DNA from: Kluyvera genomosp. 3
GTDB lineage: Bacteria > Pseudomonadota > Gammaproteobacteria > Enterobacterales > Enterobacteriaceae
Length of the DNA: 64,000 nucleotides
NCBI GenBank assembly: GCA_002211745.1
Contig: CP022114.1
Span: 2,016,645 to 2,080,644, forward strand
Direction of reading: 5' to 3'
In this document: positions 8,754 to 20,528 of the stretch, one piece after another
Numbering within the stretch: the stretch's first letter is position 1
How the letters are laid out: each line of letters begins with the position of its first letter
Made by a program: the position numbers and the translations under genes
Notes under the pieces: model-generated
Told to the model about the DNA's origin: nothing
The model's database searches: none
Seen by the model: the letters and a program-made list of their open reading frames with translations, nothing else

Positions 8754-10188
8754 CTACTCCGACCTGCTGGCAAACAGTTTCCCATCTCGTACCAATTCGC
8801 GGGATAACTGTTTTTCAATCGTGAACCAATGCGCTTTGCCAGCCCCAGCGGGAATCCCTGGAAGGTGACAATCACGTCGTCGTGAGCGGGCGGCTGTTGC
8901 GGATAGACGTCGCGGCCACGATACCATTCCTGCGCTTCTTCCAGCGTCAGCTCATGCCCAGCTTTTGCGTATTAGCCAGCGCAACGACCGCTTCGTGCTG
9001 CCAGCGAAAACCTTTGTTGTGCGTTTCGGCAAGTTTCAGCCCAATACGGGAAAAACGAACTTTACCCAGCAGCGGCGCAATTTCGGTAGGGAACAGCCAA
9101 ACCTCTTTGTCGCGCTGCCAGAGCGTTAGCGCCTCATCCCATTCAATGCCCACGCTGCGCGCTGCACTCTCAACGGCAGCGGATTCGCGCGTTTTCATCG
9201 GGGTGAACGGGAATTTACCCACCTTGTAGCCCGGCGCTGGCAGCGCTTCAATCGCCGCGGTCTTACGTAGTCGCGCGACGAAGAACCCTTCACAGTCATA
9301 AATTTGTGGGAACACGTGCAGGAAGCCTTCAGGCGTCAATGCCTGGTCAGCGCTAGCGAAGAGTTCACCCAAAGGCATAACCTCGACTTCCTGCGGATAA
9401 CGCGCCAGCAGCCAGGCGACGACCGACTCGTTCTCGTCGCGGTTCAGCGTACAGGTCGAGTAGACCAGCGTGCCGCCCGGACGCAGCGCGTGGAAAGCGC
9501 TGTCGATCAGCTCGCGTTGGGTTTCGGCGATCGCCTGGTTACTCGCCAGCGACCAGTTCTTCAACGCATCGGGATCTTTACGCACCACGCCTTCGCCGGA
9601 GCAGGGGCATCGAGCAGGATGGCATCAAAGCACTCGGGTAAGGCGGCGCCGAACACGCGGCCGTCAAAGTGTGTGAGCGCGGTATTGCTGATGCCGCAAC
9701 GGCTGATATTGGCGTGCAGCACTTTGACCCGGCTGGCGGAGAATTCGTTGGCCAGCAGCATACCGCGGTTGCCCATTCTGGCGGCAATCTGCGTGGTCTT
9801 CGAGCCTGGGGCCGCGGCAACGTCCATTACCCGAACCGGCTGCAGTCCGTCGGCAAACAGTGCCGCCACCGGCAGCATGGAACTGGCTTCCTGAATATAA
9901 AATAGCCCGCTCAGATGTTCAGCGGTGCTGCCCAGCGGCAGTGCGTCCTCGTCATCACGCTCAATCCAGAAGCCTTCCGCGCACCAGGGACCGGGGTCAG
10001 TTGCCAGCCATAAGGGCGACCAGGGTGAGGAAATCATCAACCGTGATTTTCAGCGTATTCACGCGAATACTGCGACGCAGCGGGCGCTGGCAGGCGGCAA
10101 GGAATGCGTCAAACGAGAGATGAGCCGGCATGGCCTCACGCATCTGCGCGAGGAATTCATCAGGAAAATAGACAGAGTTTTGAGCCAC
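8754..10188 (-). CDS. rsmF: 16S rRNA m5C1407 methyltransferase, frameshifted
   Basis: S-adenosylmethionine-dependent methyltransferase that makes 5-methylcytosine at 16S position 1407. The SAM-binding motif is [18 protein letters not shown]; the catalytic cysteine pair is in LLDAPCSGEG (frameshifted here) and YSTCTLN. GTG start at 10188 ([12 protein letters not shown]), as in E. coli. At least five bases are missing (near 10020, 9990, 9590, 8958 and 8825), all in G or C runs. Restored length is 479 aa, equal to the E. coli annotation, ending [14 protein letters not shown]. Follows letB by 84 bp on the same strand. Confidence 0.92.
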
Positions 10189-10272
10189 TGGCGAATACCA
10201 CAAGGAGATAAAGAGCGCGCAGTCTATCATAAAACGCGCCGGTGACGGGACACCGGCGCGTGAGGGAGGGCG

Positions 10273-12905
10273 TTAACGCGGCAGCGCGGTACCCCATTCG
10301 CGCCACTCTTTCGGCTCGGACTCGAGCAGCAGGAAGTGTTTGCCTTCCTGCGCCTTCGGTGCCAGCGGCGTTCCTGGCGGCGTGGCGAAAGCGATACCGC
10401 CACGAATGAACTGATTGAAGGTGCCGGTCTTCACCACACCGCCAATCAGGCCAAAGTCGAGACTGTAGCCGGAAGCCAGCCAGAAGACCGAGTTGTTACG
10501 CACCAGATGCTGGTAGCGCTGGCCGATGCGCATTTCAATCATCACCCGGTCAGAGAGGCTACCAAGATGCAGGCCGGTAACGGTACCGACTTCGATTCCC
10601 CGGAACAGCACCGGTGTACCGATACTCAACGAACCGGATTCCGGCGCTTCCACGACCACGTTCAGGCCGTTGAGGTAGCGTGAATCGGAAATGGTCGCCT
10701 CCTGAAGTTCAAAATCGCGACGCAGCTCTCCGTGACCCGGCTCAACGTTGACGTACGGCTGGAGCAGGGTATCCAGGTGCTCAACGCCGGCCGCTGAGAT
10801 TTGCGGTGTGATCACGGAGAAACGGGTACCGCGGCGGGCGAAGGTATTCACATACTCAGGGTAAAGAACTGCGCTGGCCTGTACTTCATTGCGCGAGGCA
10901 TTGAGATCCAGACTTTGTACCTGCCCAATATCGATGCCGAGATAACGAATCGGCATACCCGCAGACAGTTTATCCGCATCAAAGGCATGCAGGGTGATCT
11001 GCCCGCCAACGGCGCGCGCGGCGGTTTCTGAAGGGAACAGGACGCGCTTGTCGCCCTTGCGGGTTCCATTATTCGCTTCACTGATGTTATCAAAGCTGAC
11101 TGCGCCTTTTAACGCCCGTGAAAGCGGGGAAGCCTGCACCGTCAGCCCGCTGCCGTTCAACTGCACTTTCGCGCCGCCTTCGGCCCAGAACACGCTGTTC
11201 GGGGTCAGCAGCGAACGGTATTCCGGCTTTATATGCACCGCGATATCAAACGCGTTGGCGCGCGGTTGTACGGAGGTGATTTCACCCACCTCAAACTTAC
11301 GGTATAGCACGACGGAGCCGGTCTGAATATCCGGCAGCGTGTCGGCGGTGAGCATCAACGTGGTCGTCGGGAAATCGCTAAGATTATTTTCCTGTGCTTT
11401 TTCCAGATTGGCGAACAGCGGGTAGCTGGCTTTCATCGCTCCCTTTTCCCCGGGCAAAATGCGAATGCCGCCGCTCAGCCATTCATTGGCGCTGGCCCGA
11501 GGAACTCTACACCGTCGATACCGACTTTGACGTCCATTTTGCTGTTCACGACAAACTTGCTGTCGCCGTGCAGCAGGTCACGGTATTGCGGATCGATGGC
11601 GATGGCGAAACTGATACCTTTGGCGTTCAGCGTACGCTCCATGACCTGGCCGATGCGCACGCCATGCAGCATGATAGGCTGCCCGGCGTCGATGCCATAG
11701 CTCTCAGGCGCGGTCAGCGTTAGCGTCAACACGCCGGGCTGCTGCAACAATGTTTTATCCGCAGCGAGTACGGTAAAGCGATCCTTTGGCGCGCCTTCAC
11801 CCGGCACCAACTCAAAGGTACTGCCAGTGAGCAACTGACTCAGATTGGTGTTTTCCAGCGACAGCTTCGGTTGACGGAGTTCAATGCGCGTATTTTCGCG
11901 CAGCAGCGATACCACGCTCGGGTCGACGGTCATTTCGCCGGTCACCGAACTGTCCGGATTGAGCGTCATTTTTGTCAGCTGACCGACTTCCAGCCCCTGA
12001 TACAGCATCGGCGTCGATCCCGCTTTCAGCCCATCGCCGTTCGGCAACTGCAGCTGAATAAGCACGCCGCGCTGGCTGTGGGCCAGATCTTCATAGAGGC
12101 CAAACTCATCGTTCTGTCCGGCGGCCTGGGAATCGGATGGCGAGTCGAAAGCGATCGCACCGTTAACCAGCGCGGCCAGACTCTCCAGCTGCACCTTCGC
12201 GCCGCTAAGGCCAACGTCGGCCTTCACGCCGGAGACATTCCAGAAGCGGCTGCCTTTTTTCACCAGATTGGTGAAACGGCGCTCGATCAGCACGTCAATG
12301 GTGACGCCCTGATTATTCGGATTGATCGTGTAGTCGTAGACGCGGCCAACCGGAATTTTGCGGAAGTAAACCAACGACCCGGTATTGAGCGAACCGAGGT
12401 CCGGCGCGTGCAGGTGGATCATCAGCTCGCCGTTGTTCAGGCGGTATTTCGGCTGTGTGTCGAGGGCGGTGAAATGGTCACGCGGTTCGCCTTTACCGGG
12501 CATCATGCCGATATAGTTACCGCCGACCAGCGCATCCAGCCCGGAAACACCCGCGAGAGAGGCTTTCGGCGTGACCAGCCAGAATTGGGTATCTGCCCGC
12601 AGTGCGTCTTCCATATCGCTTTTGATGCTGGCGCGGACCTCAATTTTGCTGCGGTCACGGGCCAGACGGATATCCTGAACCGTTCCCACCTCAACGCCCT
12701 GGAAGCGTACCGGCGTGCGGCCGGGAACAATACCATCCGCCGACATAAAGTCGATGGTGATGGTCGCTCCCCGGTCTTCGTAGCTGTTCCAGATAAGCCA
12801 GCCGGCAATCATCAGCGCGATGACCGGTAATAGCCAGAACGGTGAAATGCGACGTTTTGTTTTAATTCGCGCCTCAGTCTGTGAAGCGGGCGTTTCCTGA
12901 CTCAT
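10273..12905 (-). CDS. letB: MCE-domain intermembrane lipid transport protein LetB, one frameshift
   Basis: Formerly YebT. Builds a hexameric tunnel across the periplasm that moves lipids between the two membranes; acts with LetA. One N-terminal transmembrane helix ([20 protein letters not shown]) is followed by seven MCE domains, seen as repeats of the [13 protein letters not shown] type ([51 protein letters not shown]). A G is missing from GGGG near 11493; restored length is 877 aa, identical to E. coli. The start is MSQETPAS at 12905, inside the end of letA. Confidence 0.96.
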
Positions 12906-14156
12906 GTGCGTCCCAAAGTAAGCGGCTGTCCAGCCATTCAACAGCAAGAATAGTTAATATTACCGCAGCGCCAAAATAAAACGCAGCGGGACCCATCGTA
13001 AAGGCGAGAAGTTGATCGCGATTGATGAGCGACATGGTTAACGAAATAACAAACAGATCGAGCATTGACCAGCGGCCAATCCAGGTGACAAAACGCAGCA
13101 GCAGGATGCGCGTGCGCAACCCTTGTTCGCACTTAAAGTGGATGCTGATAAGCAACGTTAGCATCACGATAATTTTGGTAAAGGGGACCAGGATACTGGC
13201 AAAAAAGACTACCGCCGCCACCGCCACGTTGCTATTGGCCAGCGACAGGATCCCGGAAAGAATCGTATCGTCCTGGCGGCCGCCATTGACATAGATAATG
13301 GAAATAGGCAGCAGGTTGGCGGGGAGCAGAAAAACAATCGAGCTGATCAGCGCCGCCCAGCTTTTTTGCAGACTGTGTTTGCCGCGGTGATAAAGCGGTG
13401 TATGACAGCGGCGGCAGCGACCGCGCGCATCCGGGAAACCGGTATAATGGCAACTGCGGCACACCTGGAGCGCGCCGTCAGGCCGCGTAGCGGGGCGCTG
13501 GGATAGAAGCGTTCCCAAAGCTGTTCGACGTTTAGATGAATCAGCGTCAGGATACTGAGCACCACCAGCGAGATATAAGCCAGCAGGCCCAGGCCCGGTT
13601 GCAGGAACGCGTAGTCCTGCACCTTAATCGAGGCCACGGCGATACCGACCAGGTAGATGTCGAGCATCACCCACTCTTTCAATTTATCGAGCATCAGCAG
13701 GACAGGACGAAGATTCATCCCTAGAATGTTACCGAGCCACAAATAGGCGATGGACGTCACCAGCACCGCGGGAGCGGCGACGGTGCAGAAAAACACCATC
13801 GCGGCGGTGATGGGGTGTCCGCTATCGGTCATCAGCCAGATCCCATGCAGCAGATTGGCGTCAATGCGGACGCCGAGCAGATACAGCCGCAGCAGCGGTT
13901 CGCTCCAGGCGAAGGGCATCAGCAGCAACATGGCAATCGCCATGGCGCCCAGACGGGTTAACGACCAGTCGCGGCCGTCGCGCACTTTGGCGTTACAGCG
14001 TGGGCAATAGGCGCTTTGCGATGATTTTACGACCGGTAACCGAAAAAGCATATCGCACTGCGGGCAACGTTGGTAATGTGCCCACGGTAAAGGTTCGCTG
14101 ACCGTGTGAATTCGTATTTTTTTCGTCGGCGTTATACGTGATGTTTTCAGTGCCAT
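12874..14156 (-). CDS. letA: Inner-membrane lipid transport protein LetA, one frameshift
   Basis: Formerly YebS. Membrane partner of LetB, with two PqiA-type modules. Each module starts with a zinc ribbon (CPQCDML...CPRCNA and CRSCHYT...CRRCHT) and has four membrane helices. One C is missing near 13505 (FYPQRPATR), splitting the protein between the modules; restored length is 427 aa as in E. coli. Overlaps letB by 32 bp, so translation is probably coupled. Confidence 0.95.
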
Positions 14157-14299
14157 TTATTACATTGATAAATGAATGTATAACTCTATCTTAACCTAAG
14201 TAGGGATTCATCTTGAGCCCGAACGCACTTAATGCGTATTTTATAAGGGCCCAGGCAAGGTAACGAATCAGTAACATCGTAAACAATAGTGATTGAATA

Positions 14300-14797
14300 A
14301 TGAGCAAAACAGAATTTTACGCGGATCTTAACCGCGATTTTCAGGCATTAATGGCAGGTGAAACAAGTTTCTTAGCGGTAATCTCCAATACCAGCGCGCT
14401 GCTGTACGAGCGTCTGTCCGACGTTAACTGGGCCGGTTTTTACCTGCTGGAAGGCGATACGCTGGTTCTCGGGCCGTTTCAGGGCAAAATTGCCTGCGTG
14501 CGTATCCCGGTGGGCCGCGGTGTTTGCGGTACCGCGGTAGCGGAAAATCGCGTTCAGCGCGTAGAAGATGTTCATGCTTTTGATGGGCACATTGCCTGTG
14601 ATGCTGCCAGTAACGCCGAAATCGTGCTGCCGCTGGTGGTCAATAACCAGGTTATTGGCGTGCTGGATATTGATAGCACCGTGTTCTCGCGCTTTGGCGA
14701 AGAGGATGAACAGGGGTTGCGTGAACTGGTTGGCCACCTGCAAAAAGTGCTTGAAGCCACCGATTACCAAAAATTCTTTGCACCCGTCGCAGGATAA
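14300..14797 (+). CDS. msrC: Free methionine-(R)-sulfoxide reductase
   Basis: GAF-domain enzyme (YebR, fRMsr) that reduces free Met-R-sulfoxide. 165 aa and intact. The three redox cysteines are C66 (KIACVRIP), C76 (GRGVCGTA) and C100 (HIACDAAS), the same spacing as 84/94/118 in the longer E. coli numbering. Divergent from letA across 143 bp that must carry both promoters. Confidence 0.95.
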   Translation: MSKTEFYADLNRDFQALMAGETSFLAVISNTSALLYERLSDVNWAGFYLLEGDTLVLGPFQGKIACVRIPVGRGVCGTAVAENRVQRVEDVHAFDGHIACDAASNAEIVLPLVVNNQVIGVLDIDSTVFSRFGEEDEQGLRELVGHLQKVLEATDYQKFFAPVAG

Positions 14798-14894
14798 TCA
14801 ACGGATAACGTAGCATTTACGGATGACGTCATTATAATGTCGCCTGTTCATGCCTGCGGCTTGTTGGCTACGTCCGTTGTAATCAGGAAATTTC

Positions 14895-15587
14895 ATGGAA
14901 AATCAACCTAAGTTGAATAGCAGTAAAGAAGTTATCGCATTTTTAGCCGAACGTTTTCCGCAGTGCTTCAGCGCGGAAGGTGAAGCTCGTCCTCTGAAAG
15001 TCGGTATTTTTCAGGATCTCGTCGAGCGTGTTGAAGGGGAGATGAACCTCAGCAAAACCCAACTGCGTTCCGCACTCCGTCTTTATACTTCAAGCTGGCG
15101 CTACCTGTACGGTATCAAAGCCGGTGCAGTTCGCGTCGACCTCGACGGCAACCCTTGCGGTGAGCTGGACGAGCAGCACGTCGCGCACGCACGTCAGCAG
15201 CTTGAAGAAGCCAAAGCTCGCGTTCAGGCGCAGCGCGCTGAACAGCAGGCGAAAAAACGCGAAGCCGCCGCTGCTGCTGGTGAGCAAGGCGATGCGCCGC
15301 GTCGTGAGCGTAAACCACGTCCTCCGGTACGCCGTAAAGAAGGGGCTGAGCGTAAGCCGCGCGCTGCTACTGCAAAACCAGCCGCTAAACCGGCTCGCGA
15401 AGTGCGCGAAGAAAAACTGACGCCGGTTTCCGATCTGTCCGCACTGACGGTCGGCCAATCCCTGAAAGTTAAAGCGGGCAATAACGCTATGGATGCCACA
15501 ATCCTGGAAATCACCAAGGATGGCGTTCGCGTTCAGCTTACTTCTGGTATGTCAATGATTGTACGCGCAGAACACCTGGTGTTCTGA
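14895..15587 (+). CDS. proQ: RNA chaperone ProQ
   Basis: FinO-domain RNA-binding protein that binds many sRNAs and mRNA 3' ends. Residues 1-119 are the FinO domain ([15 protein letters not shown], then [15 protein letters not shown]); 120-175 is a Lys/Arg/Ala-rich linker; the C-terminal 50 residues are the Tudor-like domain ([20 protein letters not shown]). 230 aa, intact. prc starts 19 bp after its stop, and the two form an operon in E. coli. Confidence 0.97.
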   Translation: MENQPKLNSSKEVIAFLAERFPQCFSAEGEARPLKVGIFQDLVERVEGEMNLSKTQLRSALRLYTSSWRYLYGIKAGAVRVDLDGNPCGELDEQHVAHARQQLEEAKARVQAQRAEQQAKKREAAAAAGEQGDAPRRERKPRPPVRRKEGAERKPRAATAKPAAKPAREVREEKLTPVSDLSALTVGQSLKVKAGNNAMDATILEITKDGVRVQLTSGMSMIVRAEHLVF

Positions 15588-15606
15588 AACGGAGGCCGGG
15601 CCAGGC

Positions 15607-17652
15607 ATGAACAAACTTTTTAGGCTCTCCGCGCTTGCTGGCCTGTTATTAATAACAGGCCAGGCCTTAGCGGTGGAAGATATTACCCGTGTTGAGCAAC
15701 TTCCTGTGCTTAAGGAAGAGACTCAGCACGCCACGGTAAGCGAGCGCGTCACCTCGCGCTTTACCCGTTCTCACTACCGCCAGTTCGATCTCGACCAGGC
15801 CTTTTCGGCCAAAATTTTTGACCGCTATCTGAACCTCCTGGACTACAGCCACAACGTGCTGTTGGCCAGCGACGTTGCGCAGTTTGCGGCGAAGAAAGGC
15901 AGATTGGCGACGAGCTTCGTTCCGGCAAACTGGATGTCTTTTACGATCTCTACAATCTGGCGCAAAAACGTCGCTTTGAGCGCTATGAGTATGCGTTGAA
16001 GGTGCTTGAGCGCCCGATGGATTTCACCGGTAATGACACCTTCAACCTGGATCGCAGTAAAGCGCCATGGCCGAAGGATCAAGCCGAGCTGAATGCGCTG
16101 TGGGACGGCAAAGTCAAATATGACCAGCTGAGCCTCAAGCTCGCCGGTAAAGACGATAAAGAAATTCACGATACCCTGGCGCGTCGCTATAAGTTCGCGA
16201 TCCGTCGCCTGGCGCAAACCAACAGCGAAGACGTGTTCTCGCTGGCGATGACTTCCTTCGCCCGTGAAATCGACCCGCATACCAACTACCTTTCACCGCG
16301 CAATACCGAACAGTTCAATACCGAGATGAGCCTGTCTCTGGAAGGATTGGCGCGGTGCTGCAAATGGATGATGACTACACCGTGATCAACTCCATGGTGG
16401 CAGGCGGCCCGGCGGCGAAGAGCAAGGCGATTAGCGTGGGCGATCGTATCGTCGGCGTAGGCCAGGCCGGTAAAGGCATGGTTGACGTGATCGGCTGGCG
16501 TCTTGATGATGTTGTTGCACTGATCAAAGGCCGAAGGGCAGCAAGGTACGCCTTGAAATTCTTCCTGCCGGGAAAGGCTCAAAAACCCGTATTGTTACCC
16601 TGACCCGTGAGCGTATCCGTCTGGAAGATCGCGCGGTGAAAATGTCGGTGAAAGGTACGGGCAACAATAAGGTTGGCGTACTCGACATTCCGGGCTTCTA
16701 CGTTGGTCTGACTGAAGACGTGAAGGTTCAGCTGCAGAAGCTGGAAAAACAGAATGTCAGCAGCGTTATTATTGACCTGCGCAGCAACGGCGGCGGCGCG
16801 CTGACCGAAGCGGTCTCGCTTTCCGGTCTGTTTATTCCGTCTGGCCCTGTGGTGCAGGTACGTGATAACAACGGTAAGGTGCGCGAAGACAGCGACAATG
16901 ACGGCGTGGTTTATTACAAAGGGCCGCTGGTGGTGCTGGTTGACCGCTTCAGCGCCTCGGCGTCGGAAATCTTTGCTGCGGCAATGCAGGACTACGGTCG
17001 CGCGCTGATCGTGGGTGAGCCAACTTTCGGTAAAGGCACCGTACAGCAGTATCGCTCGCTGAACCGTATCTACGATCAAATGCTGCGCCCTGAATGGCCG
17101 GCGCTGGGCTCCGTTCAGTACACCATTCAGAAGTTCTACCGTATTAACGGCGGCAGTACGCAGCGTAAAGGCGTTACGCCGGACATCATGATGCCGACCG
17201 GTAACGAAGAGACCGAAACCGGTGAGAAGTTCGAAGACAACGCGCTGCCGTGGGATAGCATCAATGCGGCGACCTACGTGAAGTCTGGCGACATGGCGCC
17301 GTTTGAGCCTCAGTTGCTGAAGCTGCATGCCGATCGTATTGCGAAGGATCCTGAGTTCCAGTACATCGCTAAAGATATTGCGCACTTCAACGCAATGAAA
17401 GATAAGCGCAGTATCGTGTCTCTCAATTACGCCCAGCGTGAAAAAGAGAACGAAGAGGATGATGCGACTCGTCTGGCGCGCGTGAACGATCGCTACAAGC
17501 GTGAAGGCAAGCCGCCGATTAAGAAGCTGGACGATTTACCGAAAGACTATAAAGAGCCAGATCCGTATCTGGACGAAACGGTGAATATCGCCGTTGACCT
17601 TTCGAAGCTGGAGAAATCCGCGCCCGCTGAACAACCGGCGGCAAGCAAGTAA
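15607..17652 (+). CDS. prc: Tail-specific protease Prc, frameshifted
   Basis: Periplasmic C-terminal processing protease (Tsp); trims FtsI and, with NlpI, degrades MepS. Signal peptide MNKLFRLSALAGLLLITGQA with cleavage near ALA/VED. A PDZ domain begins near GAVLQMDDDYTV; the catalytic Ser is in FSASASEIFAAAMQ and the Lys in GEPTFGKGTVQ. Three bases are missing (near 15900, 16347, 16532), all in G or C runs; restored length is 682 aa, identical to E. coli. An upstream in-frame ATG would remove the signal peptide from the N-terminus and is rejected. Confidence 0.96.
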
Positions 17653-17657
17653 CCCCA

Positions 17658-17687
17658 ACAGGCACAAGCAATTGTGCCTGTTTTTTT
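17658..17687 (+). terminator. Terminator after prc
   Basis: Stem ACAGGCACAA/TTGTGCCTGT, loop GCAA, then seven Ts. Confidence 0.93.
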
Positions 17688-17843
17688 ATCTCCCTCAAGT
17701 TCTTGTCAACAATGATGCTACAAAATGTAAAGTTGTGTCTTTCTCGTGACTTAGCCTCACGTGATCGTTGAAAATCGGCGGATTACCCTACGATAGGGAT
17801 AATCGCATAGTGCGTTTTGTTAAGAAGAGGTTAAAAGTAAATT

Positions 17844-18728
17844 ATGATGCGAATCGCGCTTTTCCTGATGACCAACCTGGCCGTGATGGTTGTGTTTGGG
17901 CTGGTGCTAAGCCTGACAGGAATTCAGTCGAGCAGCATGACCGGTCTGCTGATTATGGCGCTGCTATTTGGTTTCGGCGGTTCCATTGTTTCATTGATGA
18001 TGTCGAAATGGATGGCGCTGAAATCGGTAGGCGGCGAGGTCATTGAGCAACCGCGTAACGAGCAGGAACGCTGGCTGTTGGAAACCGTCGCTCGTCAGGC
18101 GCAGCAGGTAGGGATTGCCATGCCACAGGTTGCGCTGTACCACGCGCCGGATATCAACGCCTTTGCTACCGGCGCACGCCGTGATGCATCGCTGGTTGCC
18201 GTGAGTACTGGCCTGTTGCAGAACATGAGCCGTGACGAAGCTGAAGCGGTCATCGCCCATGAAATCAGCCACATTGCCAACGGTGATATGGTGACCATGA
18301 CGCTGATCCAGGGCATTGTGAACACCTTCGTTATCTTTATCTCACGCGTCATTGCGCAGATTGCGGCGGGCTTCCTCGGCGGCAACCGTGACGACGGAGA
18401 AGAGAGCAGCAACGGCAACCCGCTGATTTACTTCGCGGTGGCGACGGTGCTGGAGCTGGTGTTTGGTATTCTGGCGAGCATTATCACCATGTGGTTCTCG
18501 CGCTATCGCGAATTCCACGCTGATGCCGGTTCGGCGAAGCTGGTGGGCCGCGAGAAGATGATTGCGGCGCTGCAGCGTTTGAAAACCAGCTATGAACCGC
18601 AGGAAGCCAGCAGCATGATGGCGTTCTGCATCAACGGTAAATCCAAATCGTTGAGTGAGCTGTTTATGACTCACCCGCCGTTGGATAAGCGTATTGAAGC
18701 GCTGCGCAGCGGTGAATACCTGAAGTAA
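17844..18728 (+). CDS. htpX: Membrane zinc protease HtpX
   Basis: M48 metalloprotease of the inner membrane, controlled by CpxR in E. coli and part of membrane protein quality control with FtsH. Two N-terminal membrane helices; zinc motif HEISH at residues 139-143; third ligand expected in [12 protein letters not shown]. 294 aa against 293 in E. coli. The start MMRIALFL is the same as in E. coli. Intact. Confidence 0.97.
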   Translation: MMRIALFLMTNLAVMVVFGLVLSLTGIQSSSMTGLLIMALLFGFGGSIVSLMMSKWMALKSVGGEVIEQPRNEQERWLLETVARQAQQVGIAMPQVALYHAPDINAFATGARRDASLVAVSTGLLQNMSRDEAEAVIAHEISHIANGDMVTMTLIQGIVNTFVIFISRVIAQIAAGFLGGNRDDGEESSNGNPLIYFAVATVLELVFGILASIITMWFSRYREFHADAGSAKLVGREKMIAALQRLKTSYEPQEASSMMAFCINGKSKSLSELFMTHPPLDKRIEALRSGEYLK

Positions 18729-18748
18729 TCGTTGTTGCCGAAAAGAAT

Positions 18749-18781
18749 GCCAGCCCGTTTACCGCGGGCTGGCTTTTTTTT
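18749..18781 (+). terminator. Terminator between htpX and pgaD
   Basis: Stem GCCAGCCCG/CGGGCTGGC followed by eight Ts; the pgaD stop codon lies in the T run, so one hairpin sits between the convergent genes. Confidence 0.92.
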
Positions 18782-19206
18782 AGCCGCGATGATGAGACGC
18801 GGTTTTTAAATCAATAATACGACCAATATTGTCGTGATAGACCGTCAGCAGATTGTACTGGCTCATCTCCGAAATAATCTGCGGCGCAATGTTAAAACTG
18901 CGGGCAAGTTCGTCCTCTGCAGCGACGCCTGGCGGGCATGGCGTCGGGAATGTGTTCGCCGACGGTTGTATTGATACCAGAGAATCAACAGCCAGCCGTT
19001 GATCGCGGCAATCAGCAGGTACACCAGCAGAGTATTAAACGCCTCGACCATCGTATCCAGCGTTGTCCTCCGTCTTCGGTCAGCTTCATTAGCAGATTGG
19101 CGTAGAGAAAAAACAGAAAACCGCACCAGGCGAGCAGCGTTAACGCCGCGTCAAAGCAGCGGGGCATCAGGCGGTGTTCGGTTAAAATTATGCTATTTTC
19201 GTTCAT
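18780..19206 (-). CDS. pgaD: Poly-GlcNAc synthesis protein PgaD, frameshifted
   Basis: Small inner-membrane partner of the PNAG synthase PgaC; in E. coli the PgaC-PgaD contact is stabilised by c-di-GMP. Two membrane helices (FDAALTLLAWCGFLFFLYANLL and AFNTLLVYLLIAAINGWLLIL). Two missing bases (near 19070 and 18930) split it; restored length is 142 aa, ending NIGRIIDLKTASHHRG. The ATG overlaps the pgaC stop (TGATG). Sequence is weakly conserved, so the name rests partly on position. Confidence 0.82.
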
Positions 19207-20528
19207 CACATTCTTCCTTTACCACGATCGGGACTCACCCAACGCGCGCGTGCGCGCTGGCGTTTCAGCATGACTTTCGGGAAGGCGACGATGGTTGTGA
19301 ACATGCCTATCATCCAGTACACCATCGGGAACCAAATCACCCAGAACAGCGAAAAGGCGACCTTCTTTTCATAGCGGCGTTCAATAAACAGGCTGACGGC
19401 GAACTGTAGCAAACACATCACCCCAGCAGCAGGCCGGTAAACTCCGGGGAAACAGGCTTCTGACGGCCAGATTTTCCGGCAGCGGCAAAAGAGAGCTGAG
19501 CAGAAACAGCAGTACCGTCACCGCATAGGCAAAAGCCCACAGCGTGGAGAGTGCATATTCTGCAAACAGGGCCACATTCGGTGATGTTCCCAGCTAAACA
19601 GTTTGCGCAGATTAACCAGGAAAACTTCCGCCCCGCCTTGTGCCCAGCGTAGACGCTGCTTCCACAGTCCCTTCAGCGTCTCAGGCATCAGGATCCAGCA
19701 CAGCGCACGTGGTTCAAAAAAGATGTCCCAGTGGTGCAGCTGTAACTTCCAGCTGATGTCGATGTCCTCGGTAATCATATCGGGCTCCAGTAACCTACGT
19801 CGGCCAGTGCCTGTCGACGGAAGGCGGCAATCACTCCGGAGACGGTAAATACCCGGCCATAAATGCGCTGCGTGCGTTTGATGAGCCCGATAATGGAGGA
19901 AAATTCACCGACCTGAATACGGCCAATCAGCGTGGATCGCGTGCGAATACGTGGATTGCCCGTCACTGCCCCACATGCGGGTACTGAATCAGCGGCGCGA
20001 CCAGATAGGCCGCCGTATCGCTATCGAGCAGGGCATCGCCGTCGATACACACCAGCAGATCGCCCTTGCCGCAGCGGCTCCCGCTTTTAACGCCACGGCT
20101 TTGCCCTGATTTTCCGCCAGATGAATCACCCTCAGGCGTGGCTGCTCGCGCGCAAGCTGTTCAAGTACCTCGGCGGTATCATCTGCTGAACCGTCGTTGA
20201 TGGCGATCACCTCAATATGCGGATAACGCTGTGCCAGTGCCGCGCAGAGGGTTTCTCGCGCATTCTTCCCTTCGTTAAAACAGGGGATTAGGATCGATAT
20301 CAGCGGCTCGCCGGGCAGAACGGGCGGCGGCATTTTGGGATCCCACGGCCAGCGTCGTTCAAGCTGAAACCAAAAATAAAGTCCGCCGGTGACCCACAGT
20401 ACCGACATAAATAGTGGCCAGAAGAACACGAAATCGAGAATCAACTCACCGGTAAAAATGGCTGCGACGCCCAGCGGCAGCCCGAACACCAGTCCTAAAA
20501 TACAAAATGCGATAAGGCGATCAGTCAT
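19206..20528 (-). CDS. pgaC: Poly-beta-1,6-GlcNAc synthase PgaC, frameshifted
   Basis: GT2 glycosyltransferase that polymerises UDP-GlcNAc into PNAG and exports it through the inner membrane. Motifs are [23 protein letters not shown], a DGDA block at a frameshift, [11 protein letters not shown], and QRLRW for the Q(R/Q)xRW acceptor motif; N- and C-terminal membrane helices flank the domain. Six G/C bases are missing between 20070 and 19425; restored length is 442 aa (E. coli 441). ATG at 20528 overlaps the end of pgaB by 8 bp. Confidence 0.93.

Noticed and set aside
11871-12830. 319-codon ORF on the plus strand
   Set aside because: Antisense to letB; Gln/His/Arg-rich composition typical of a shadow frame.
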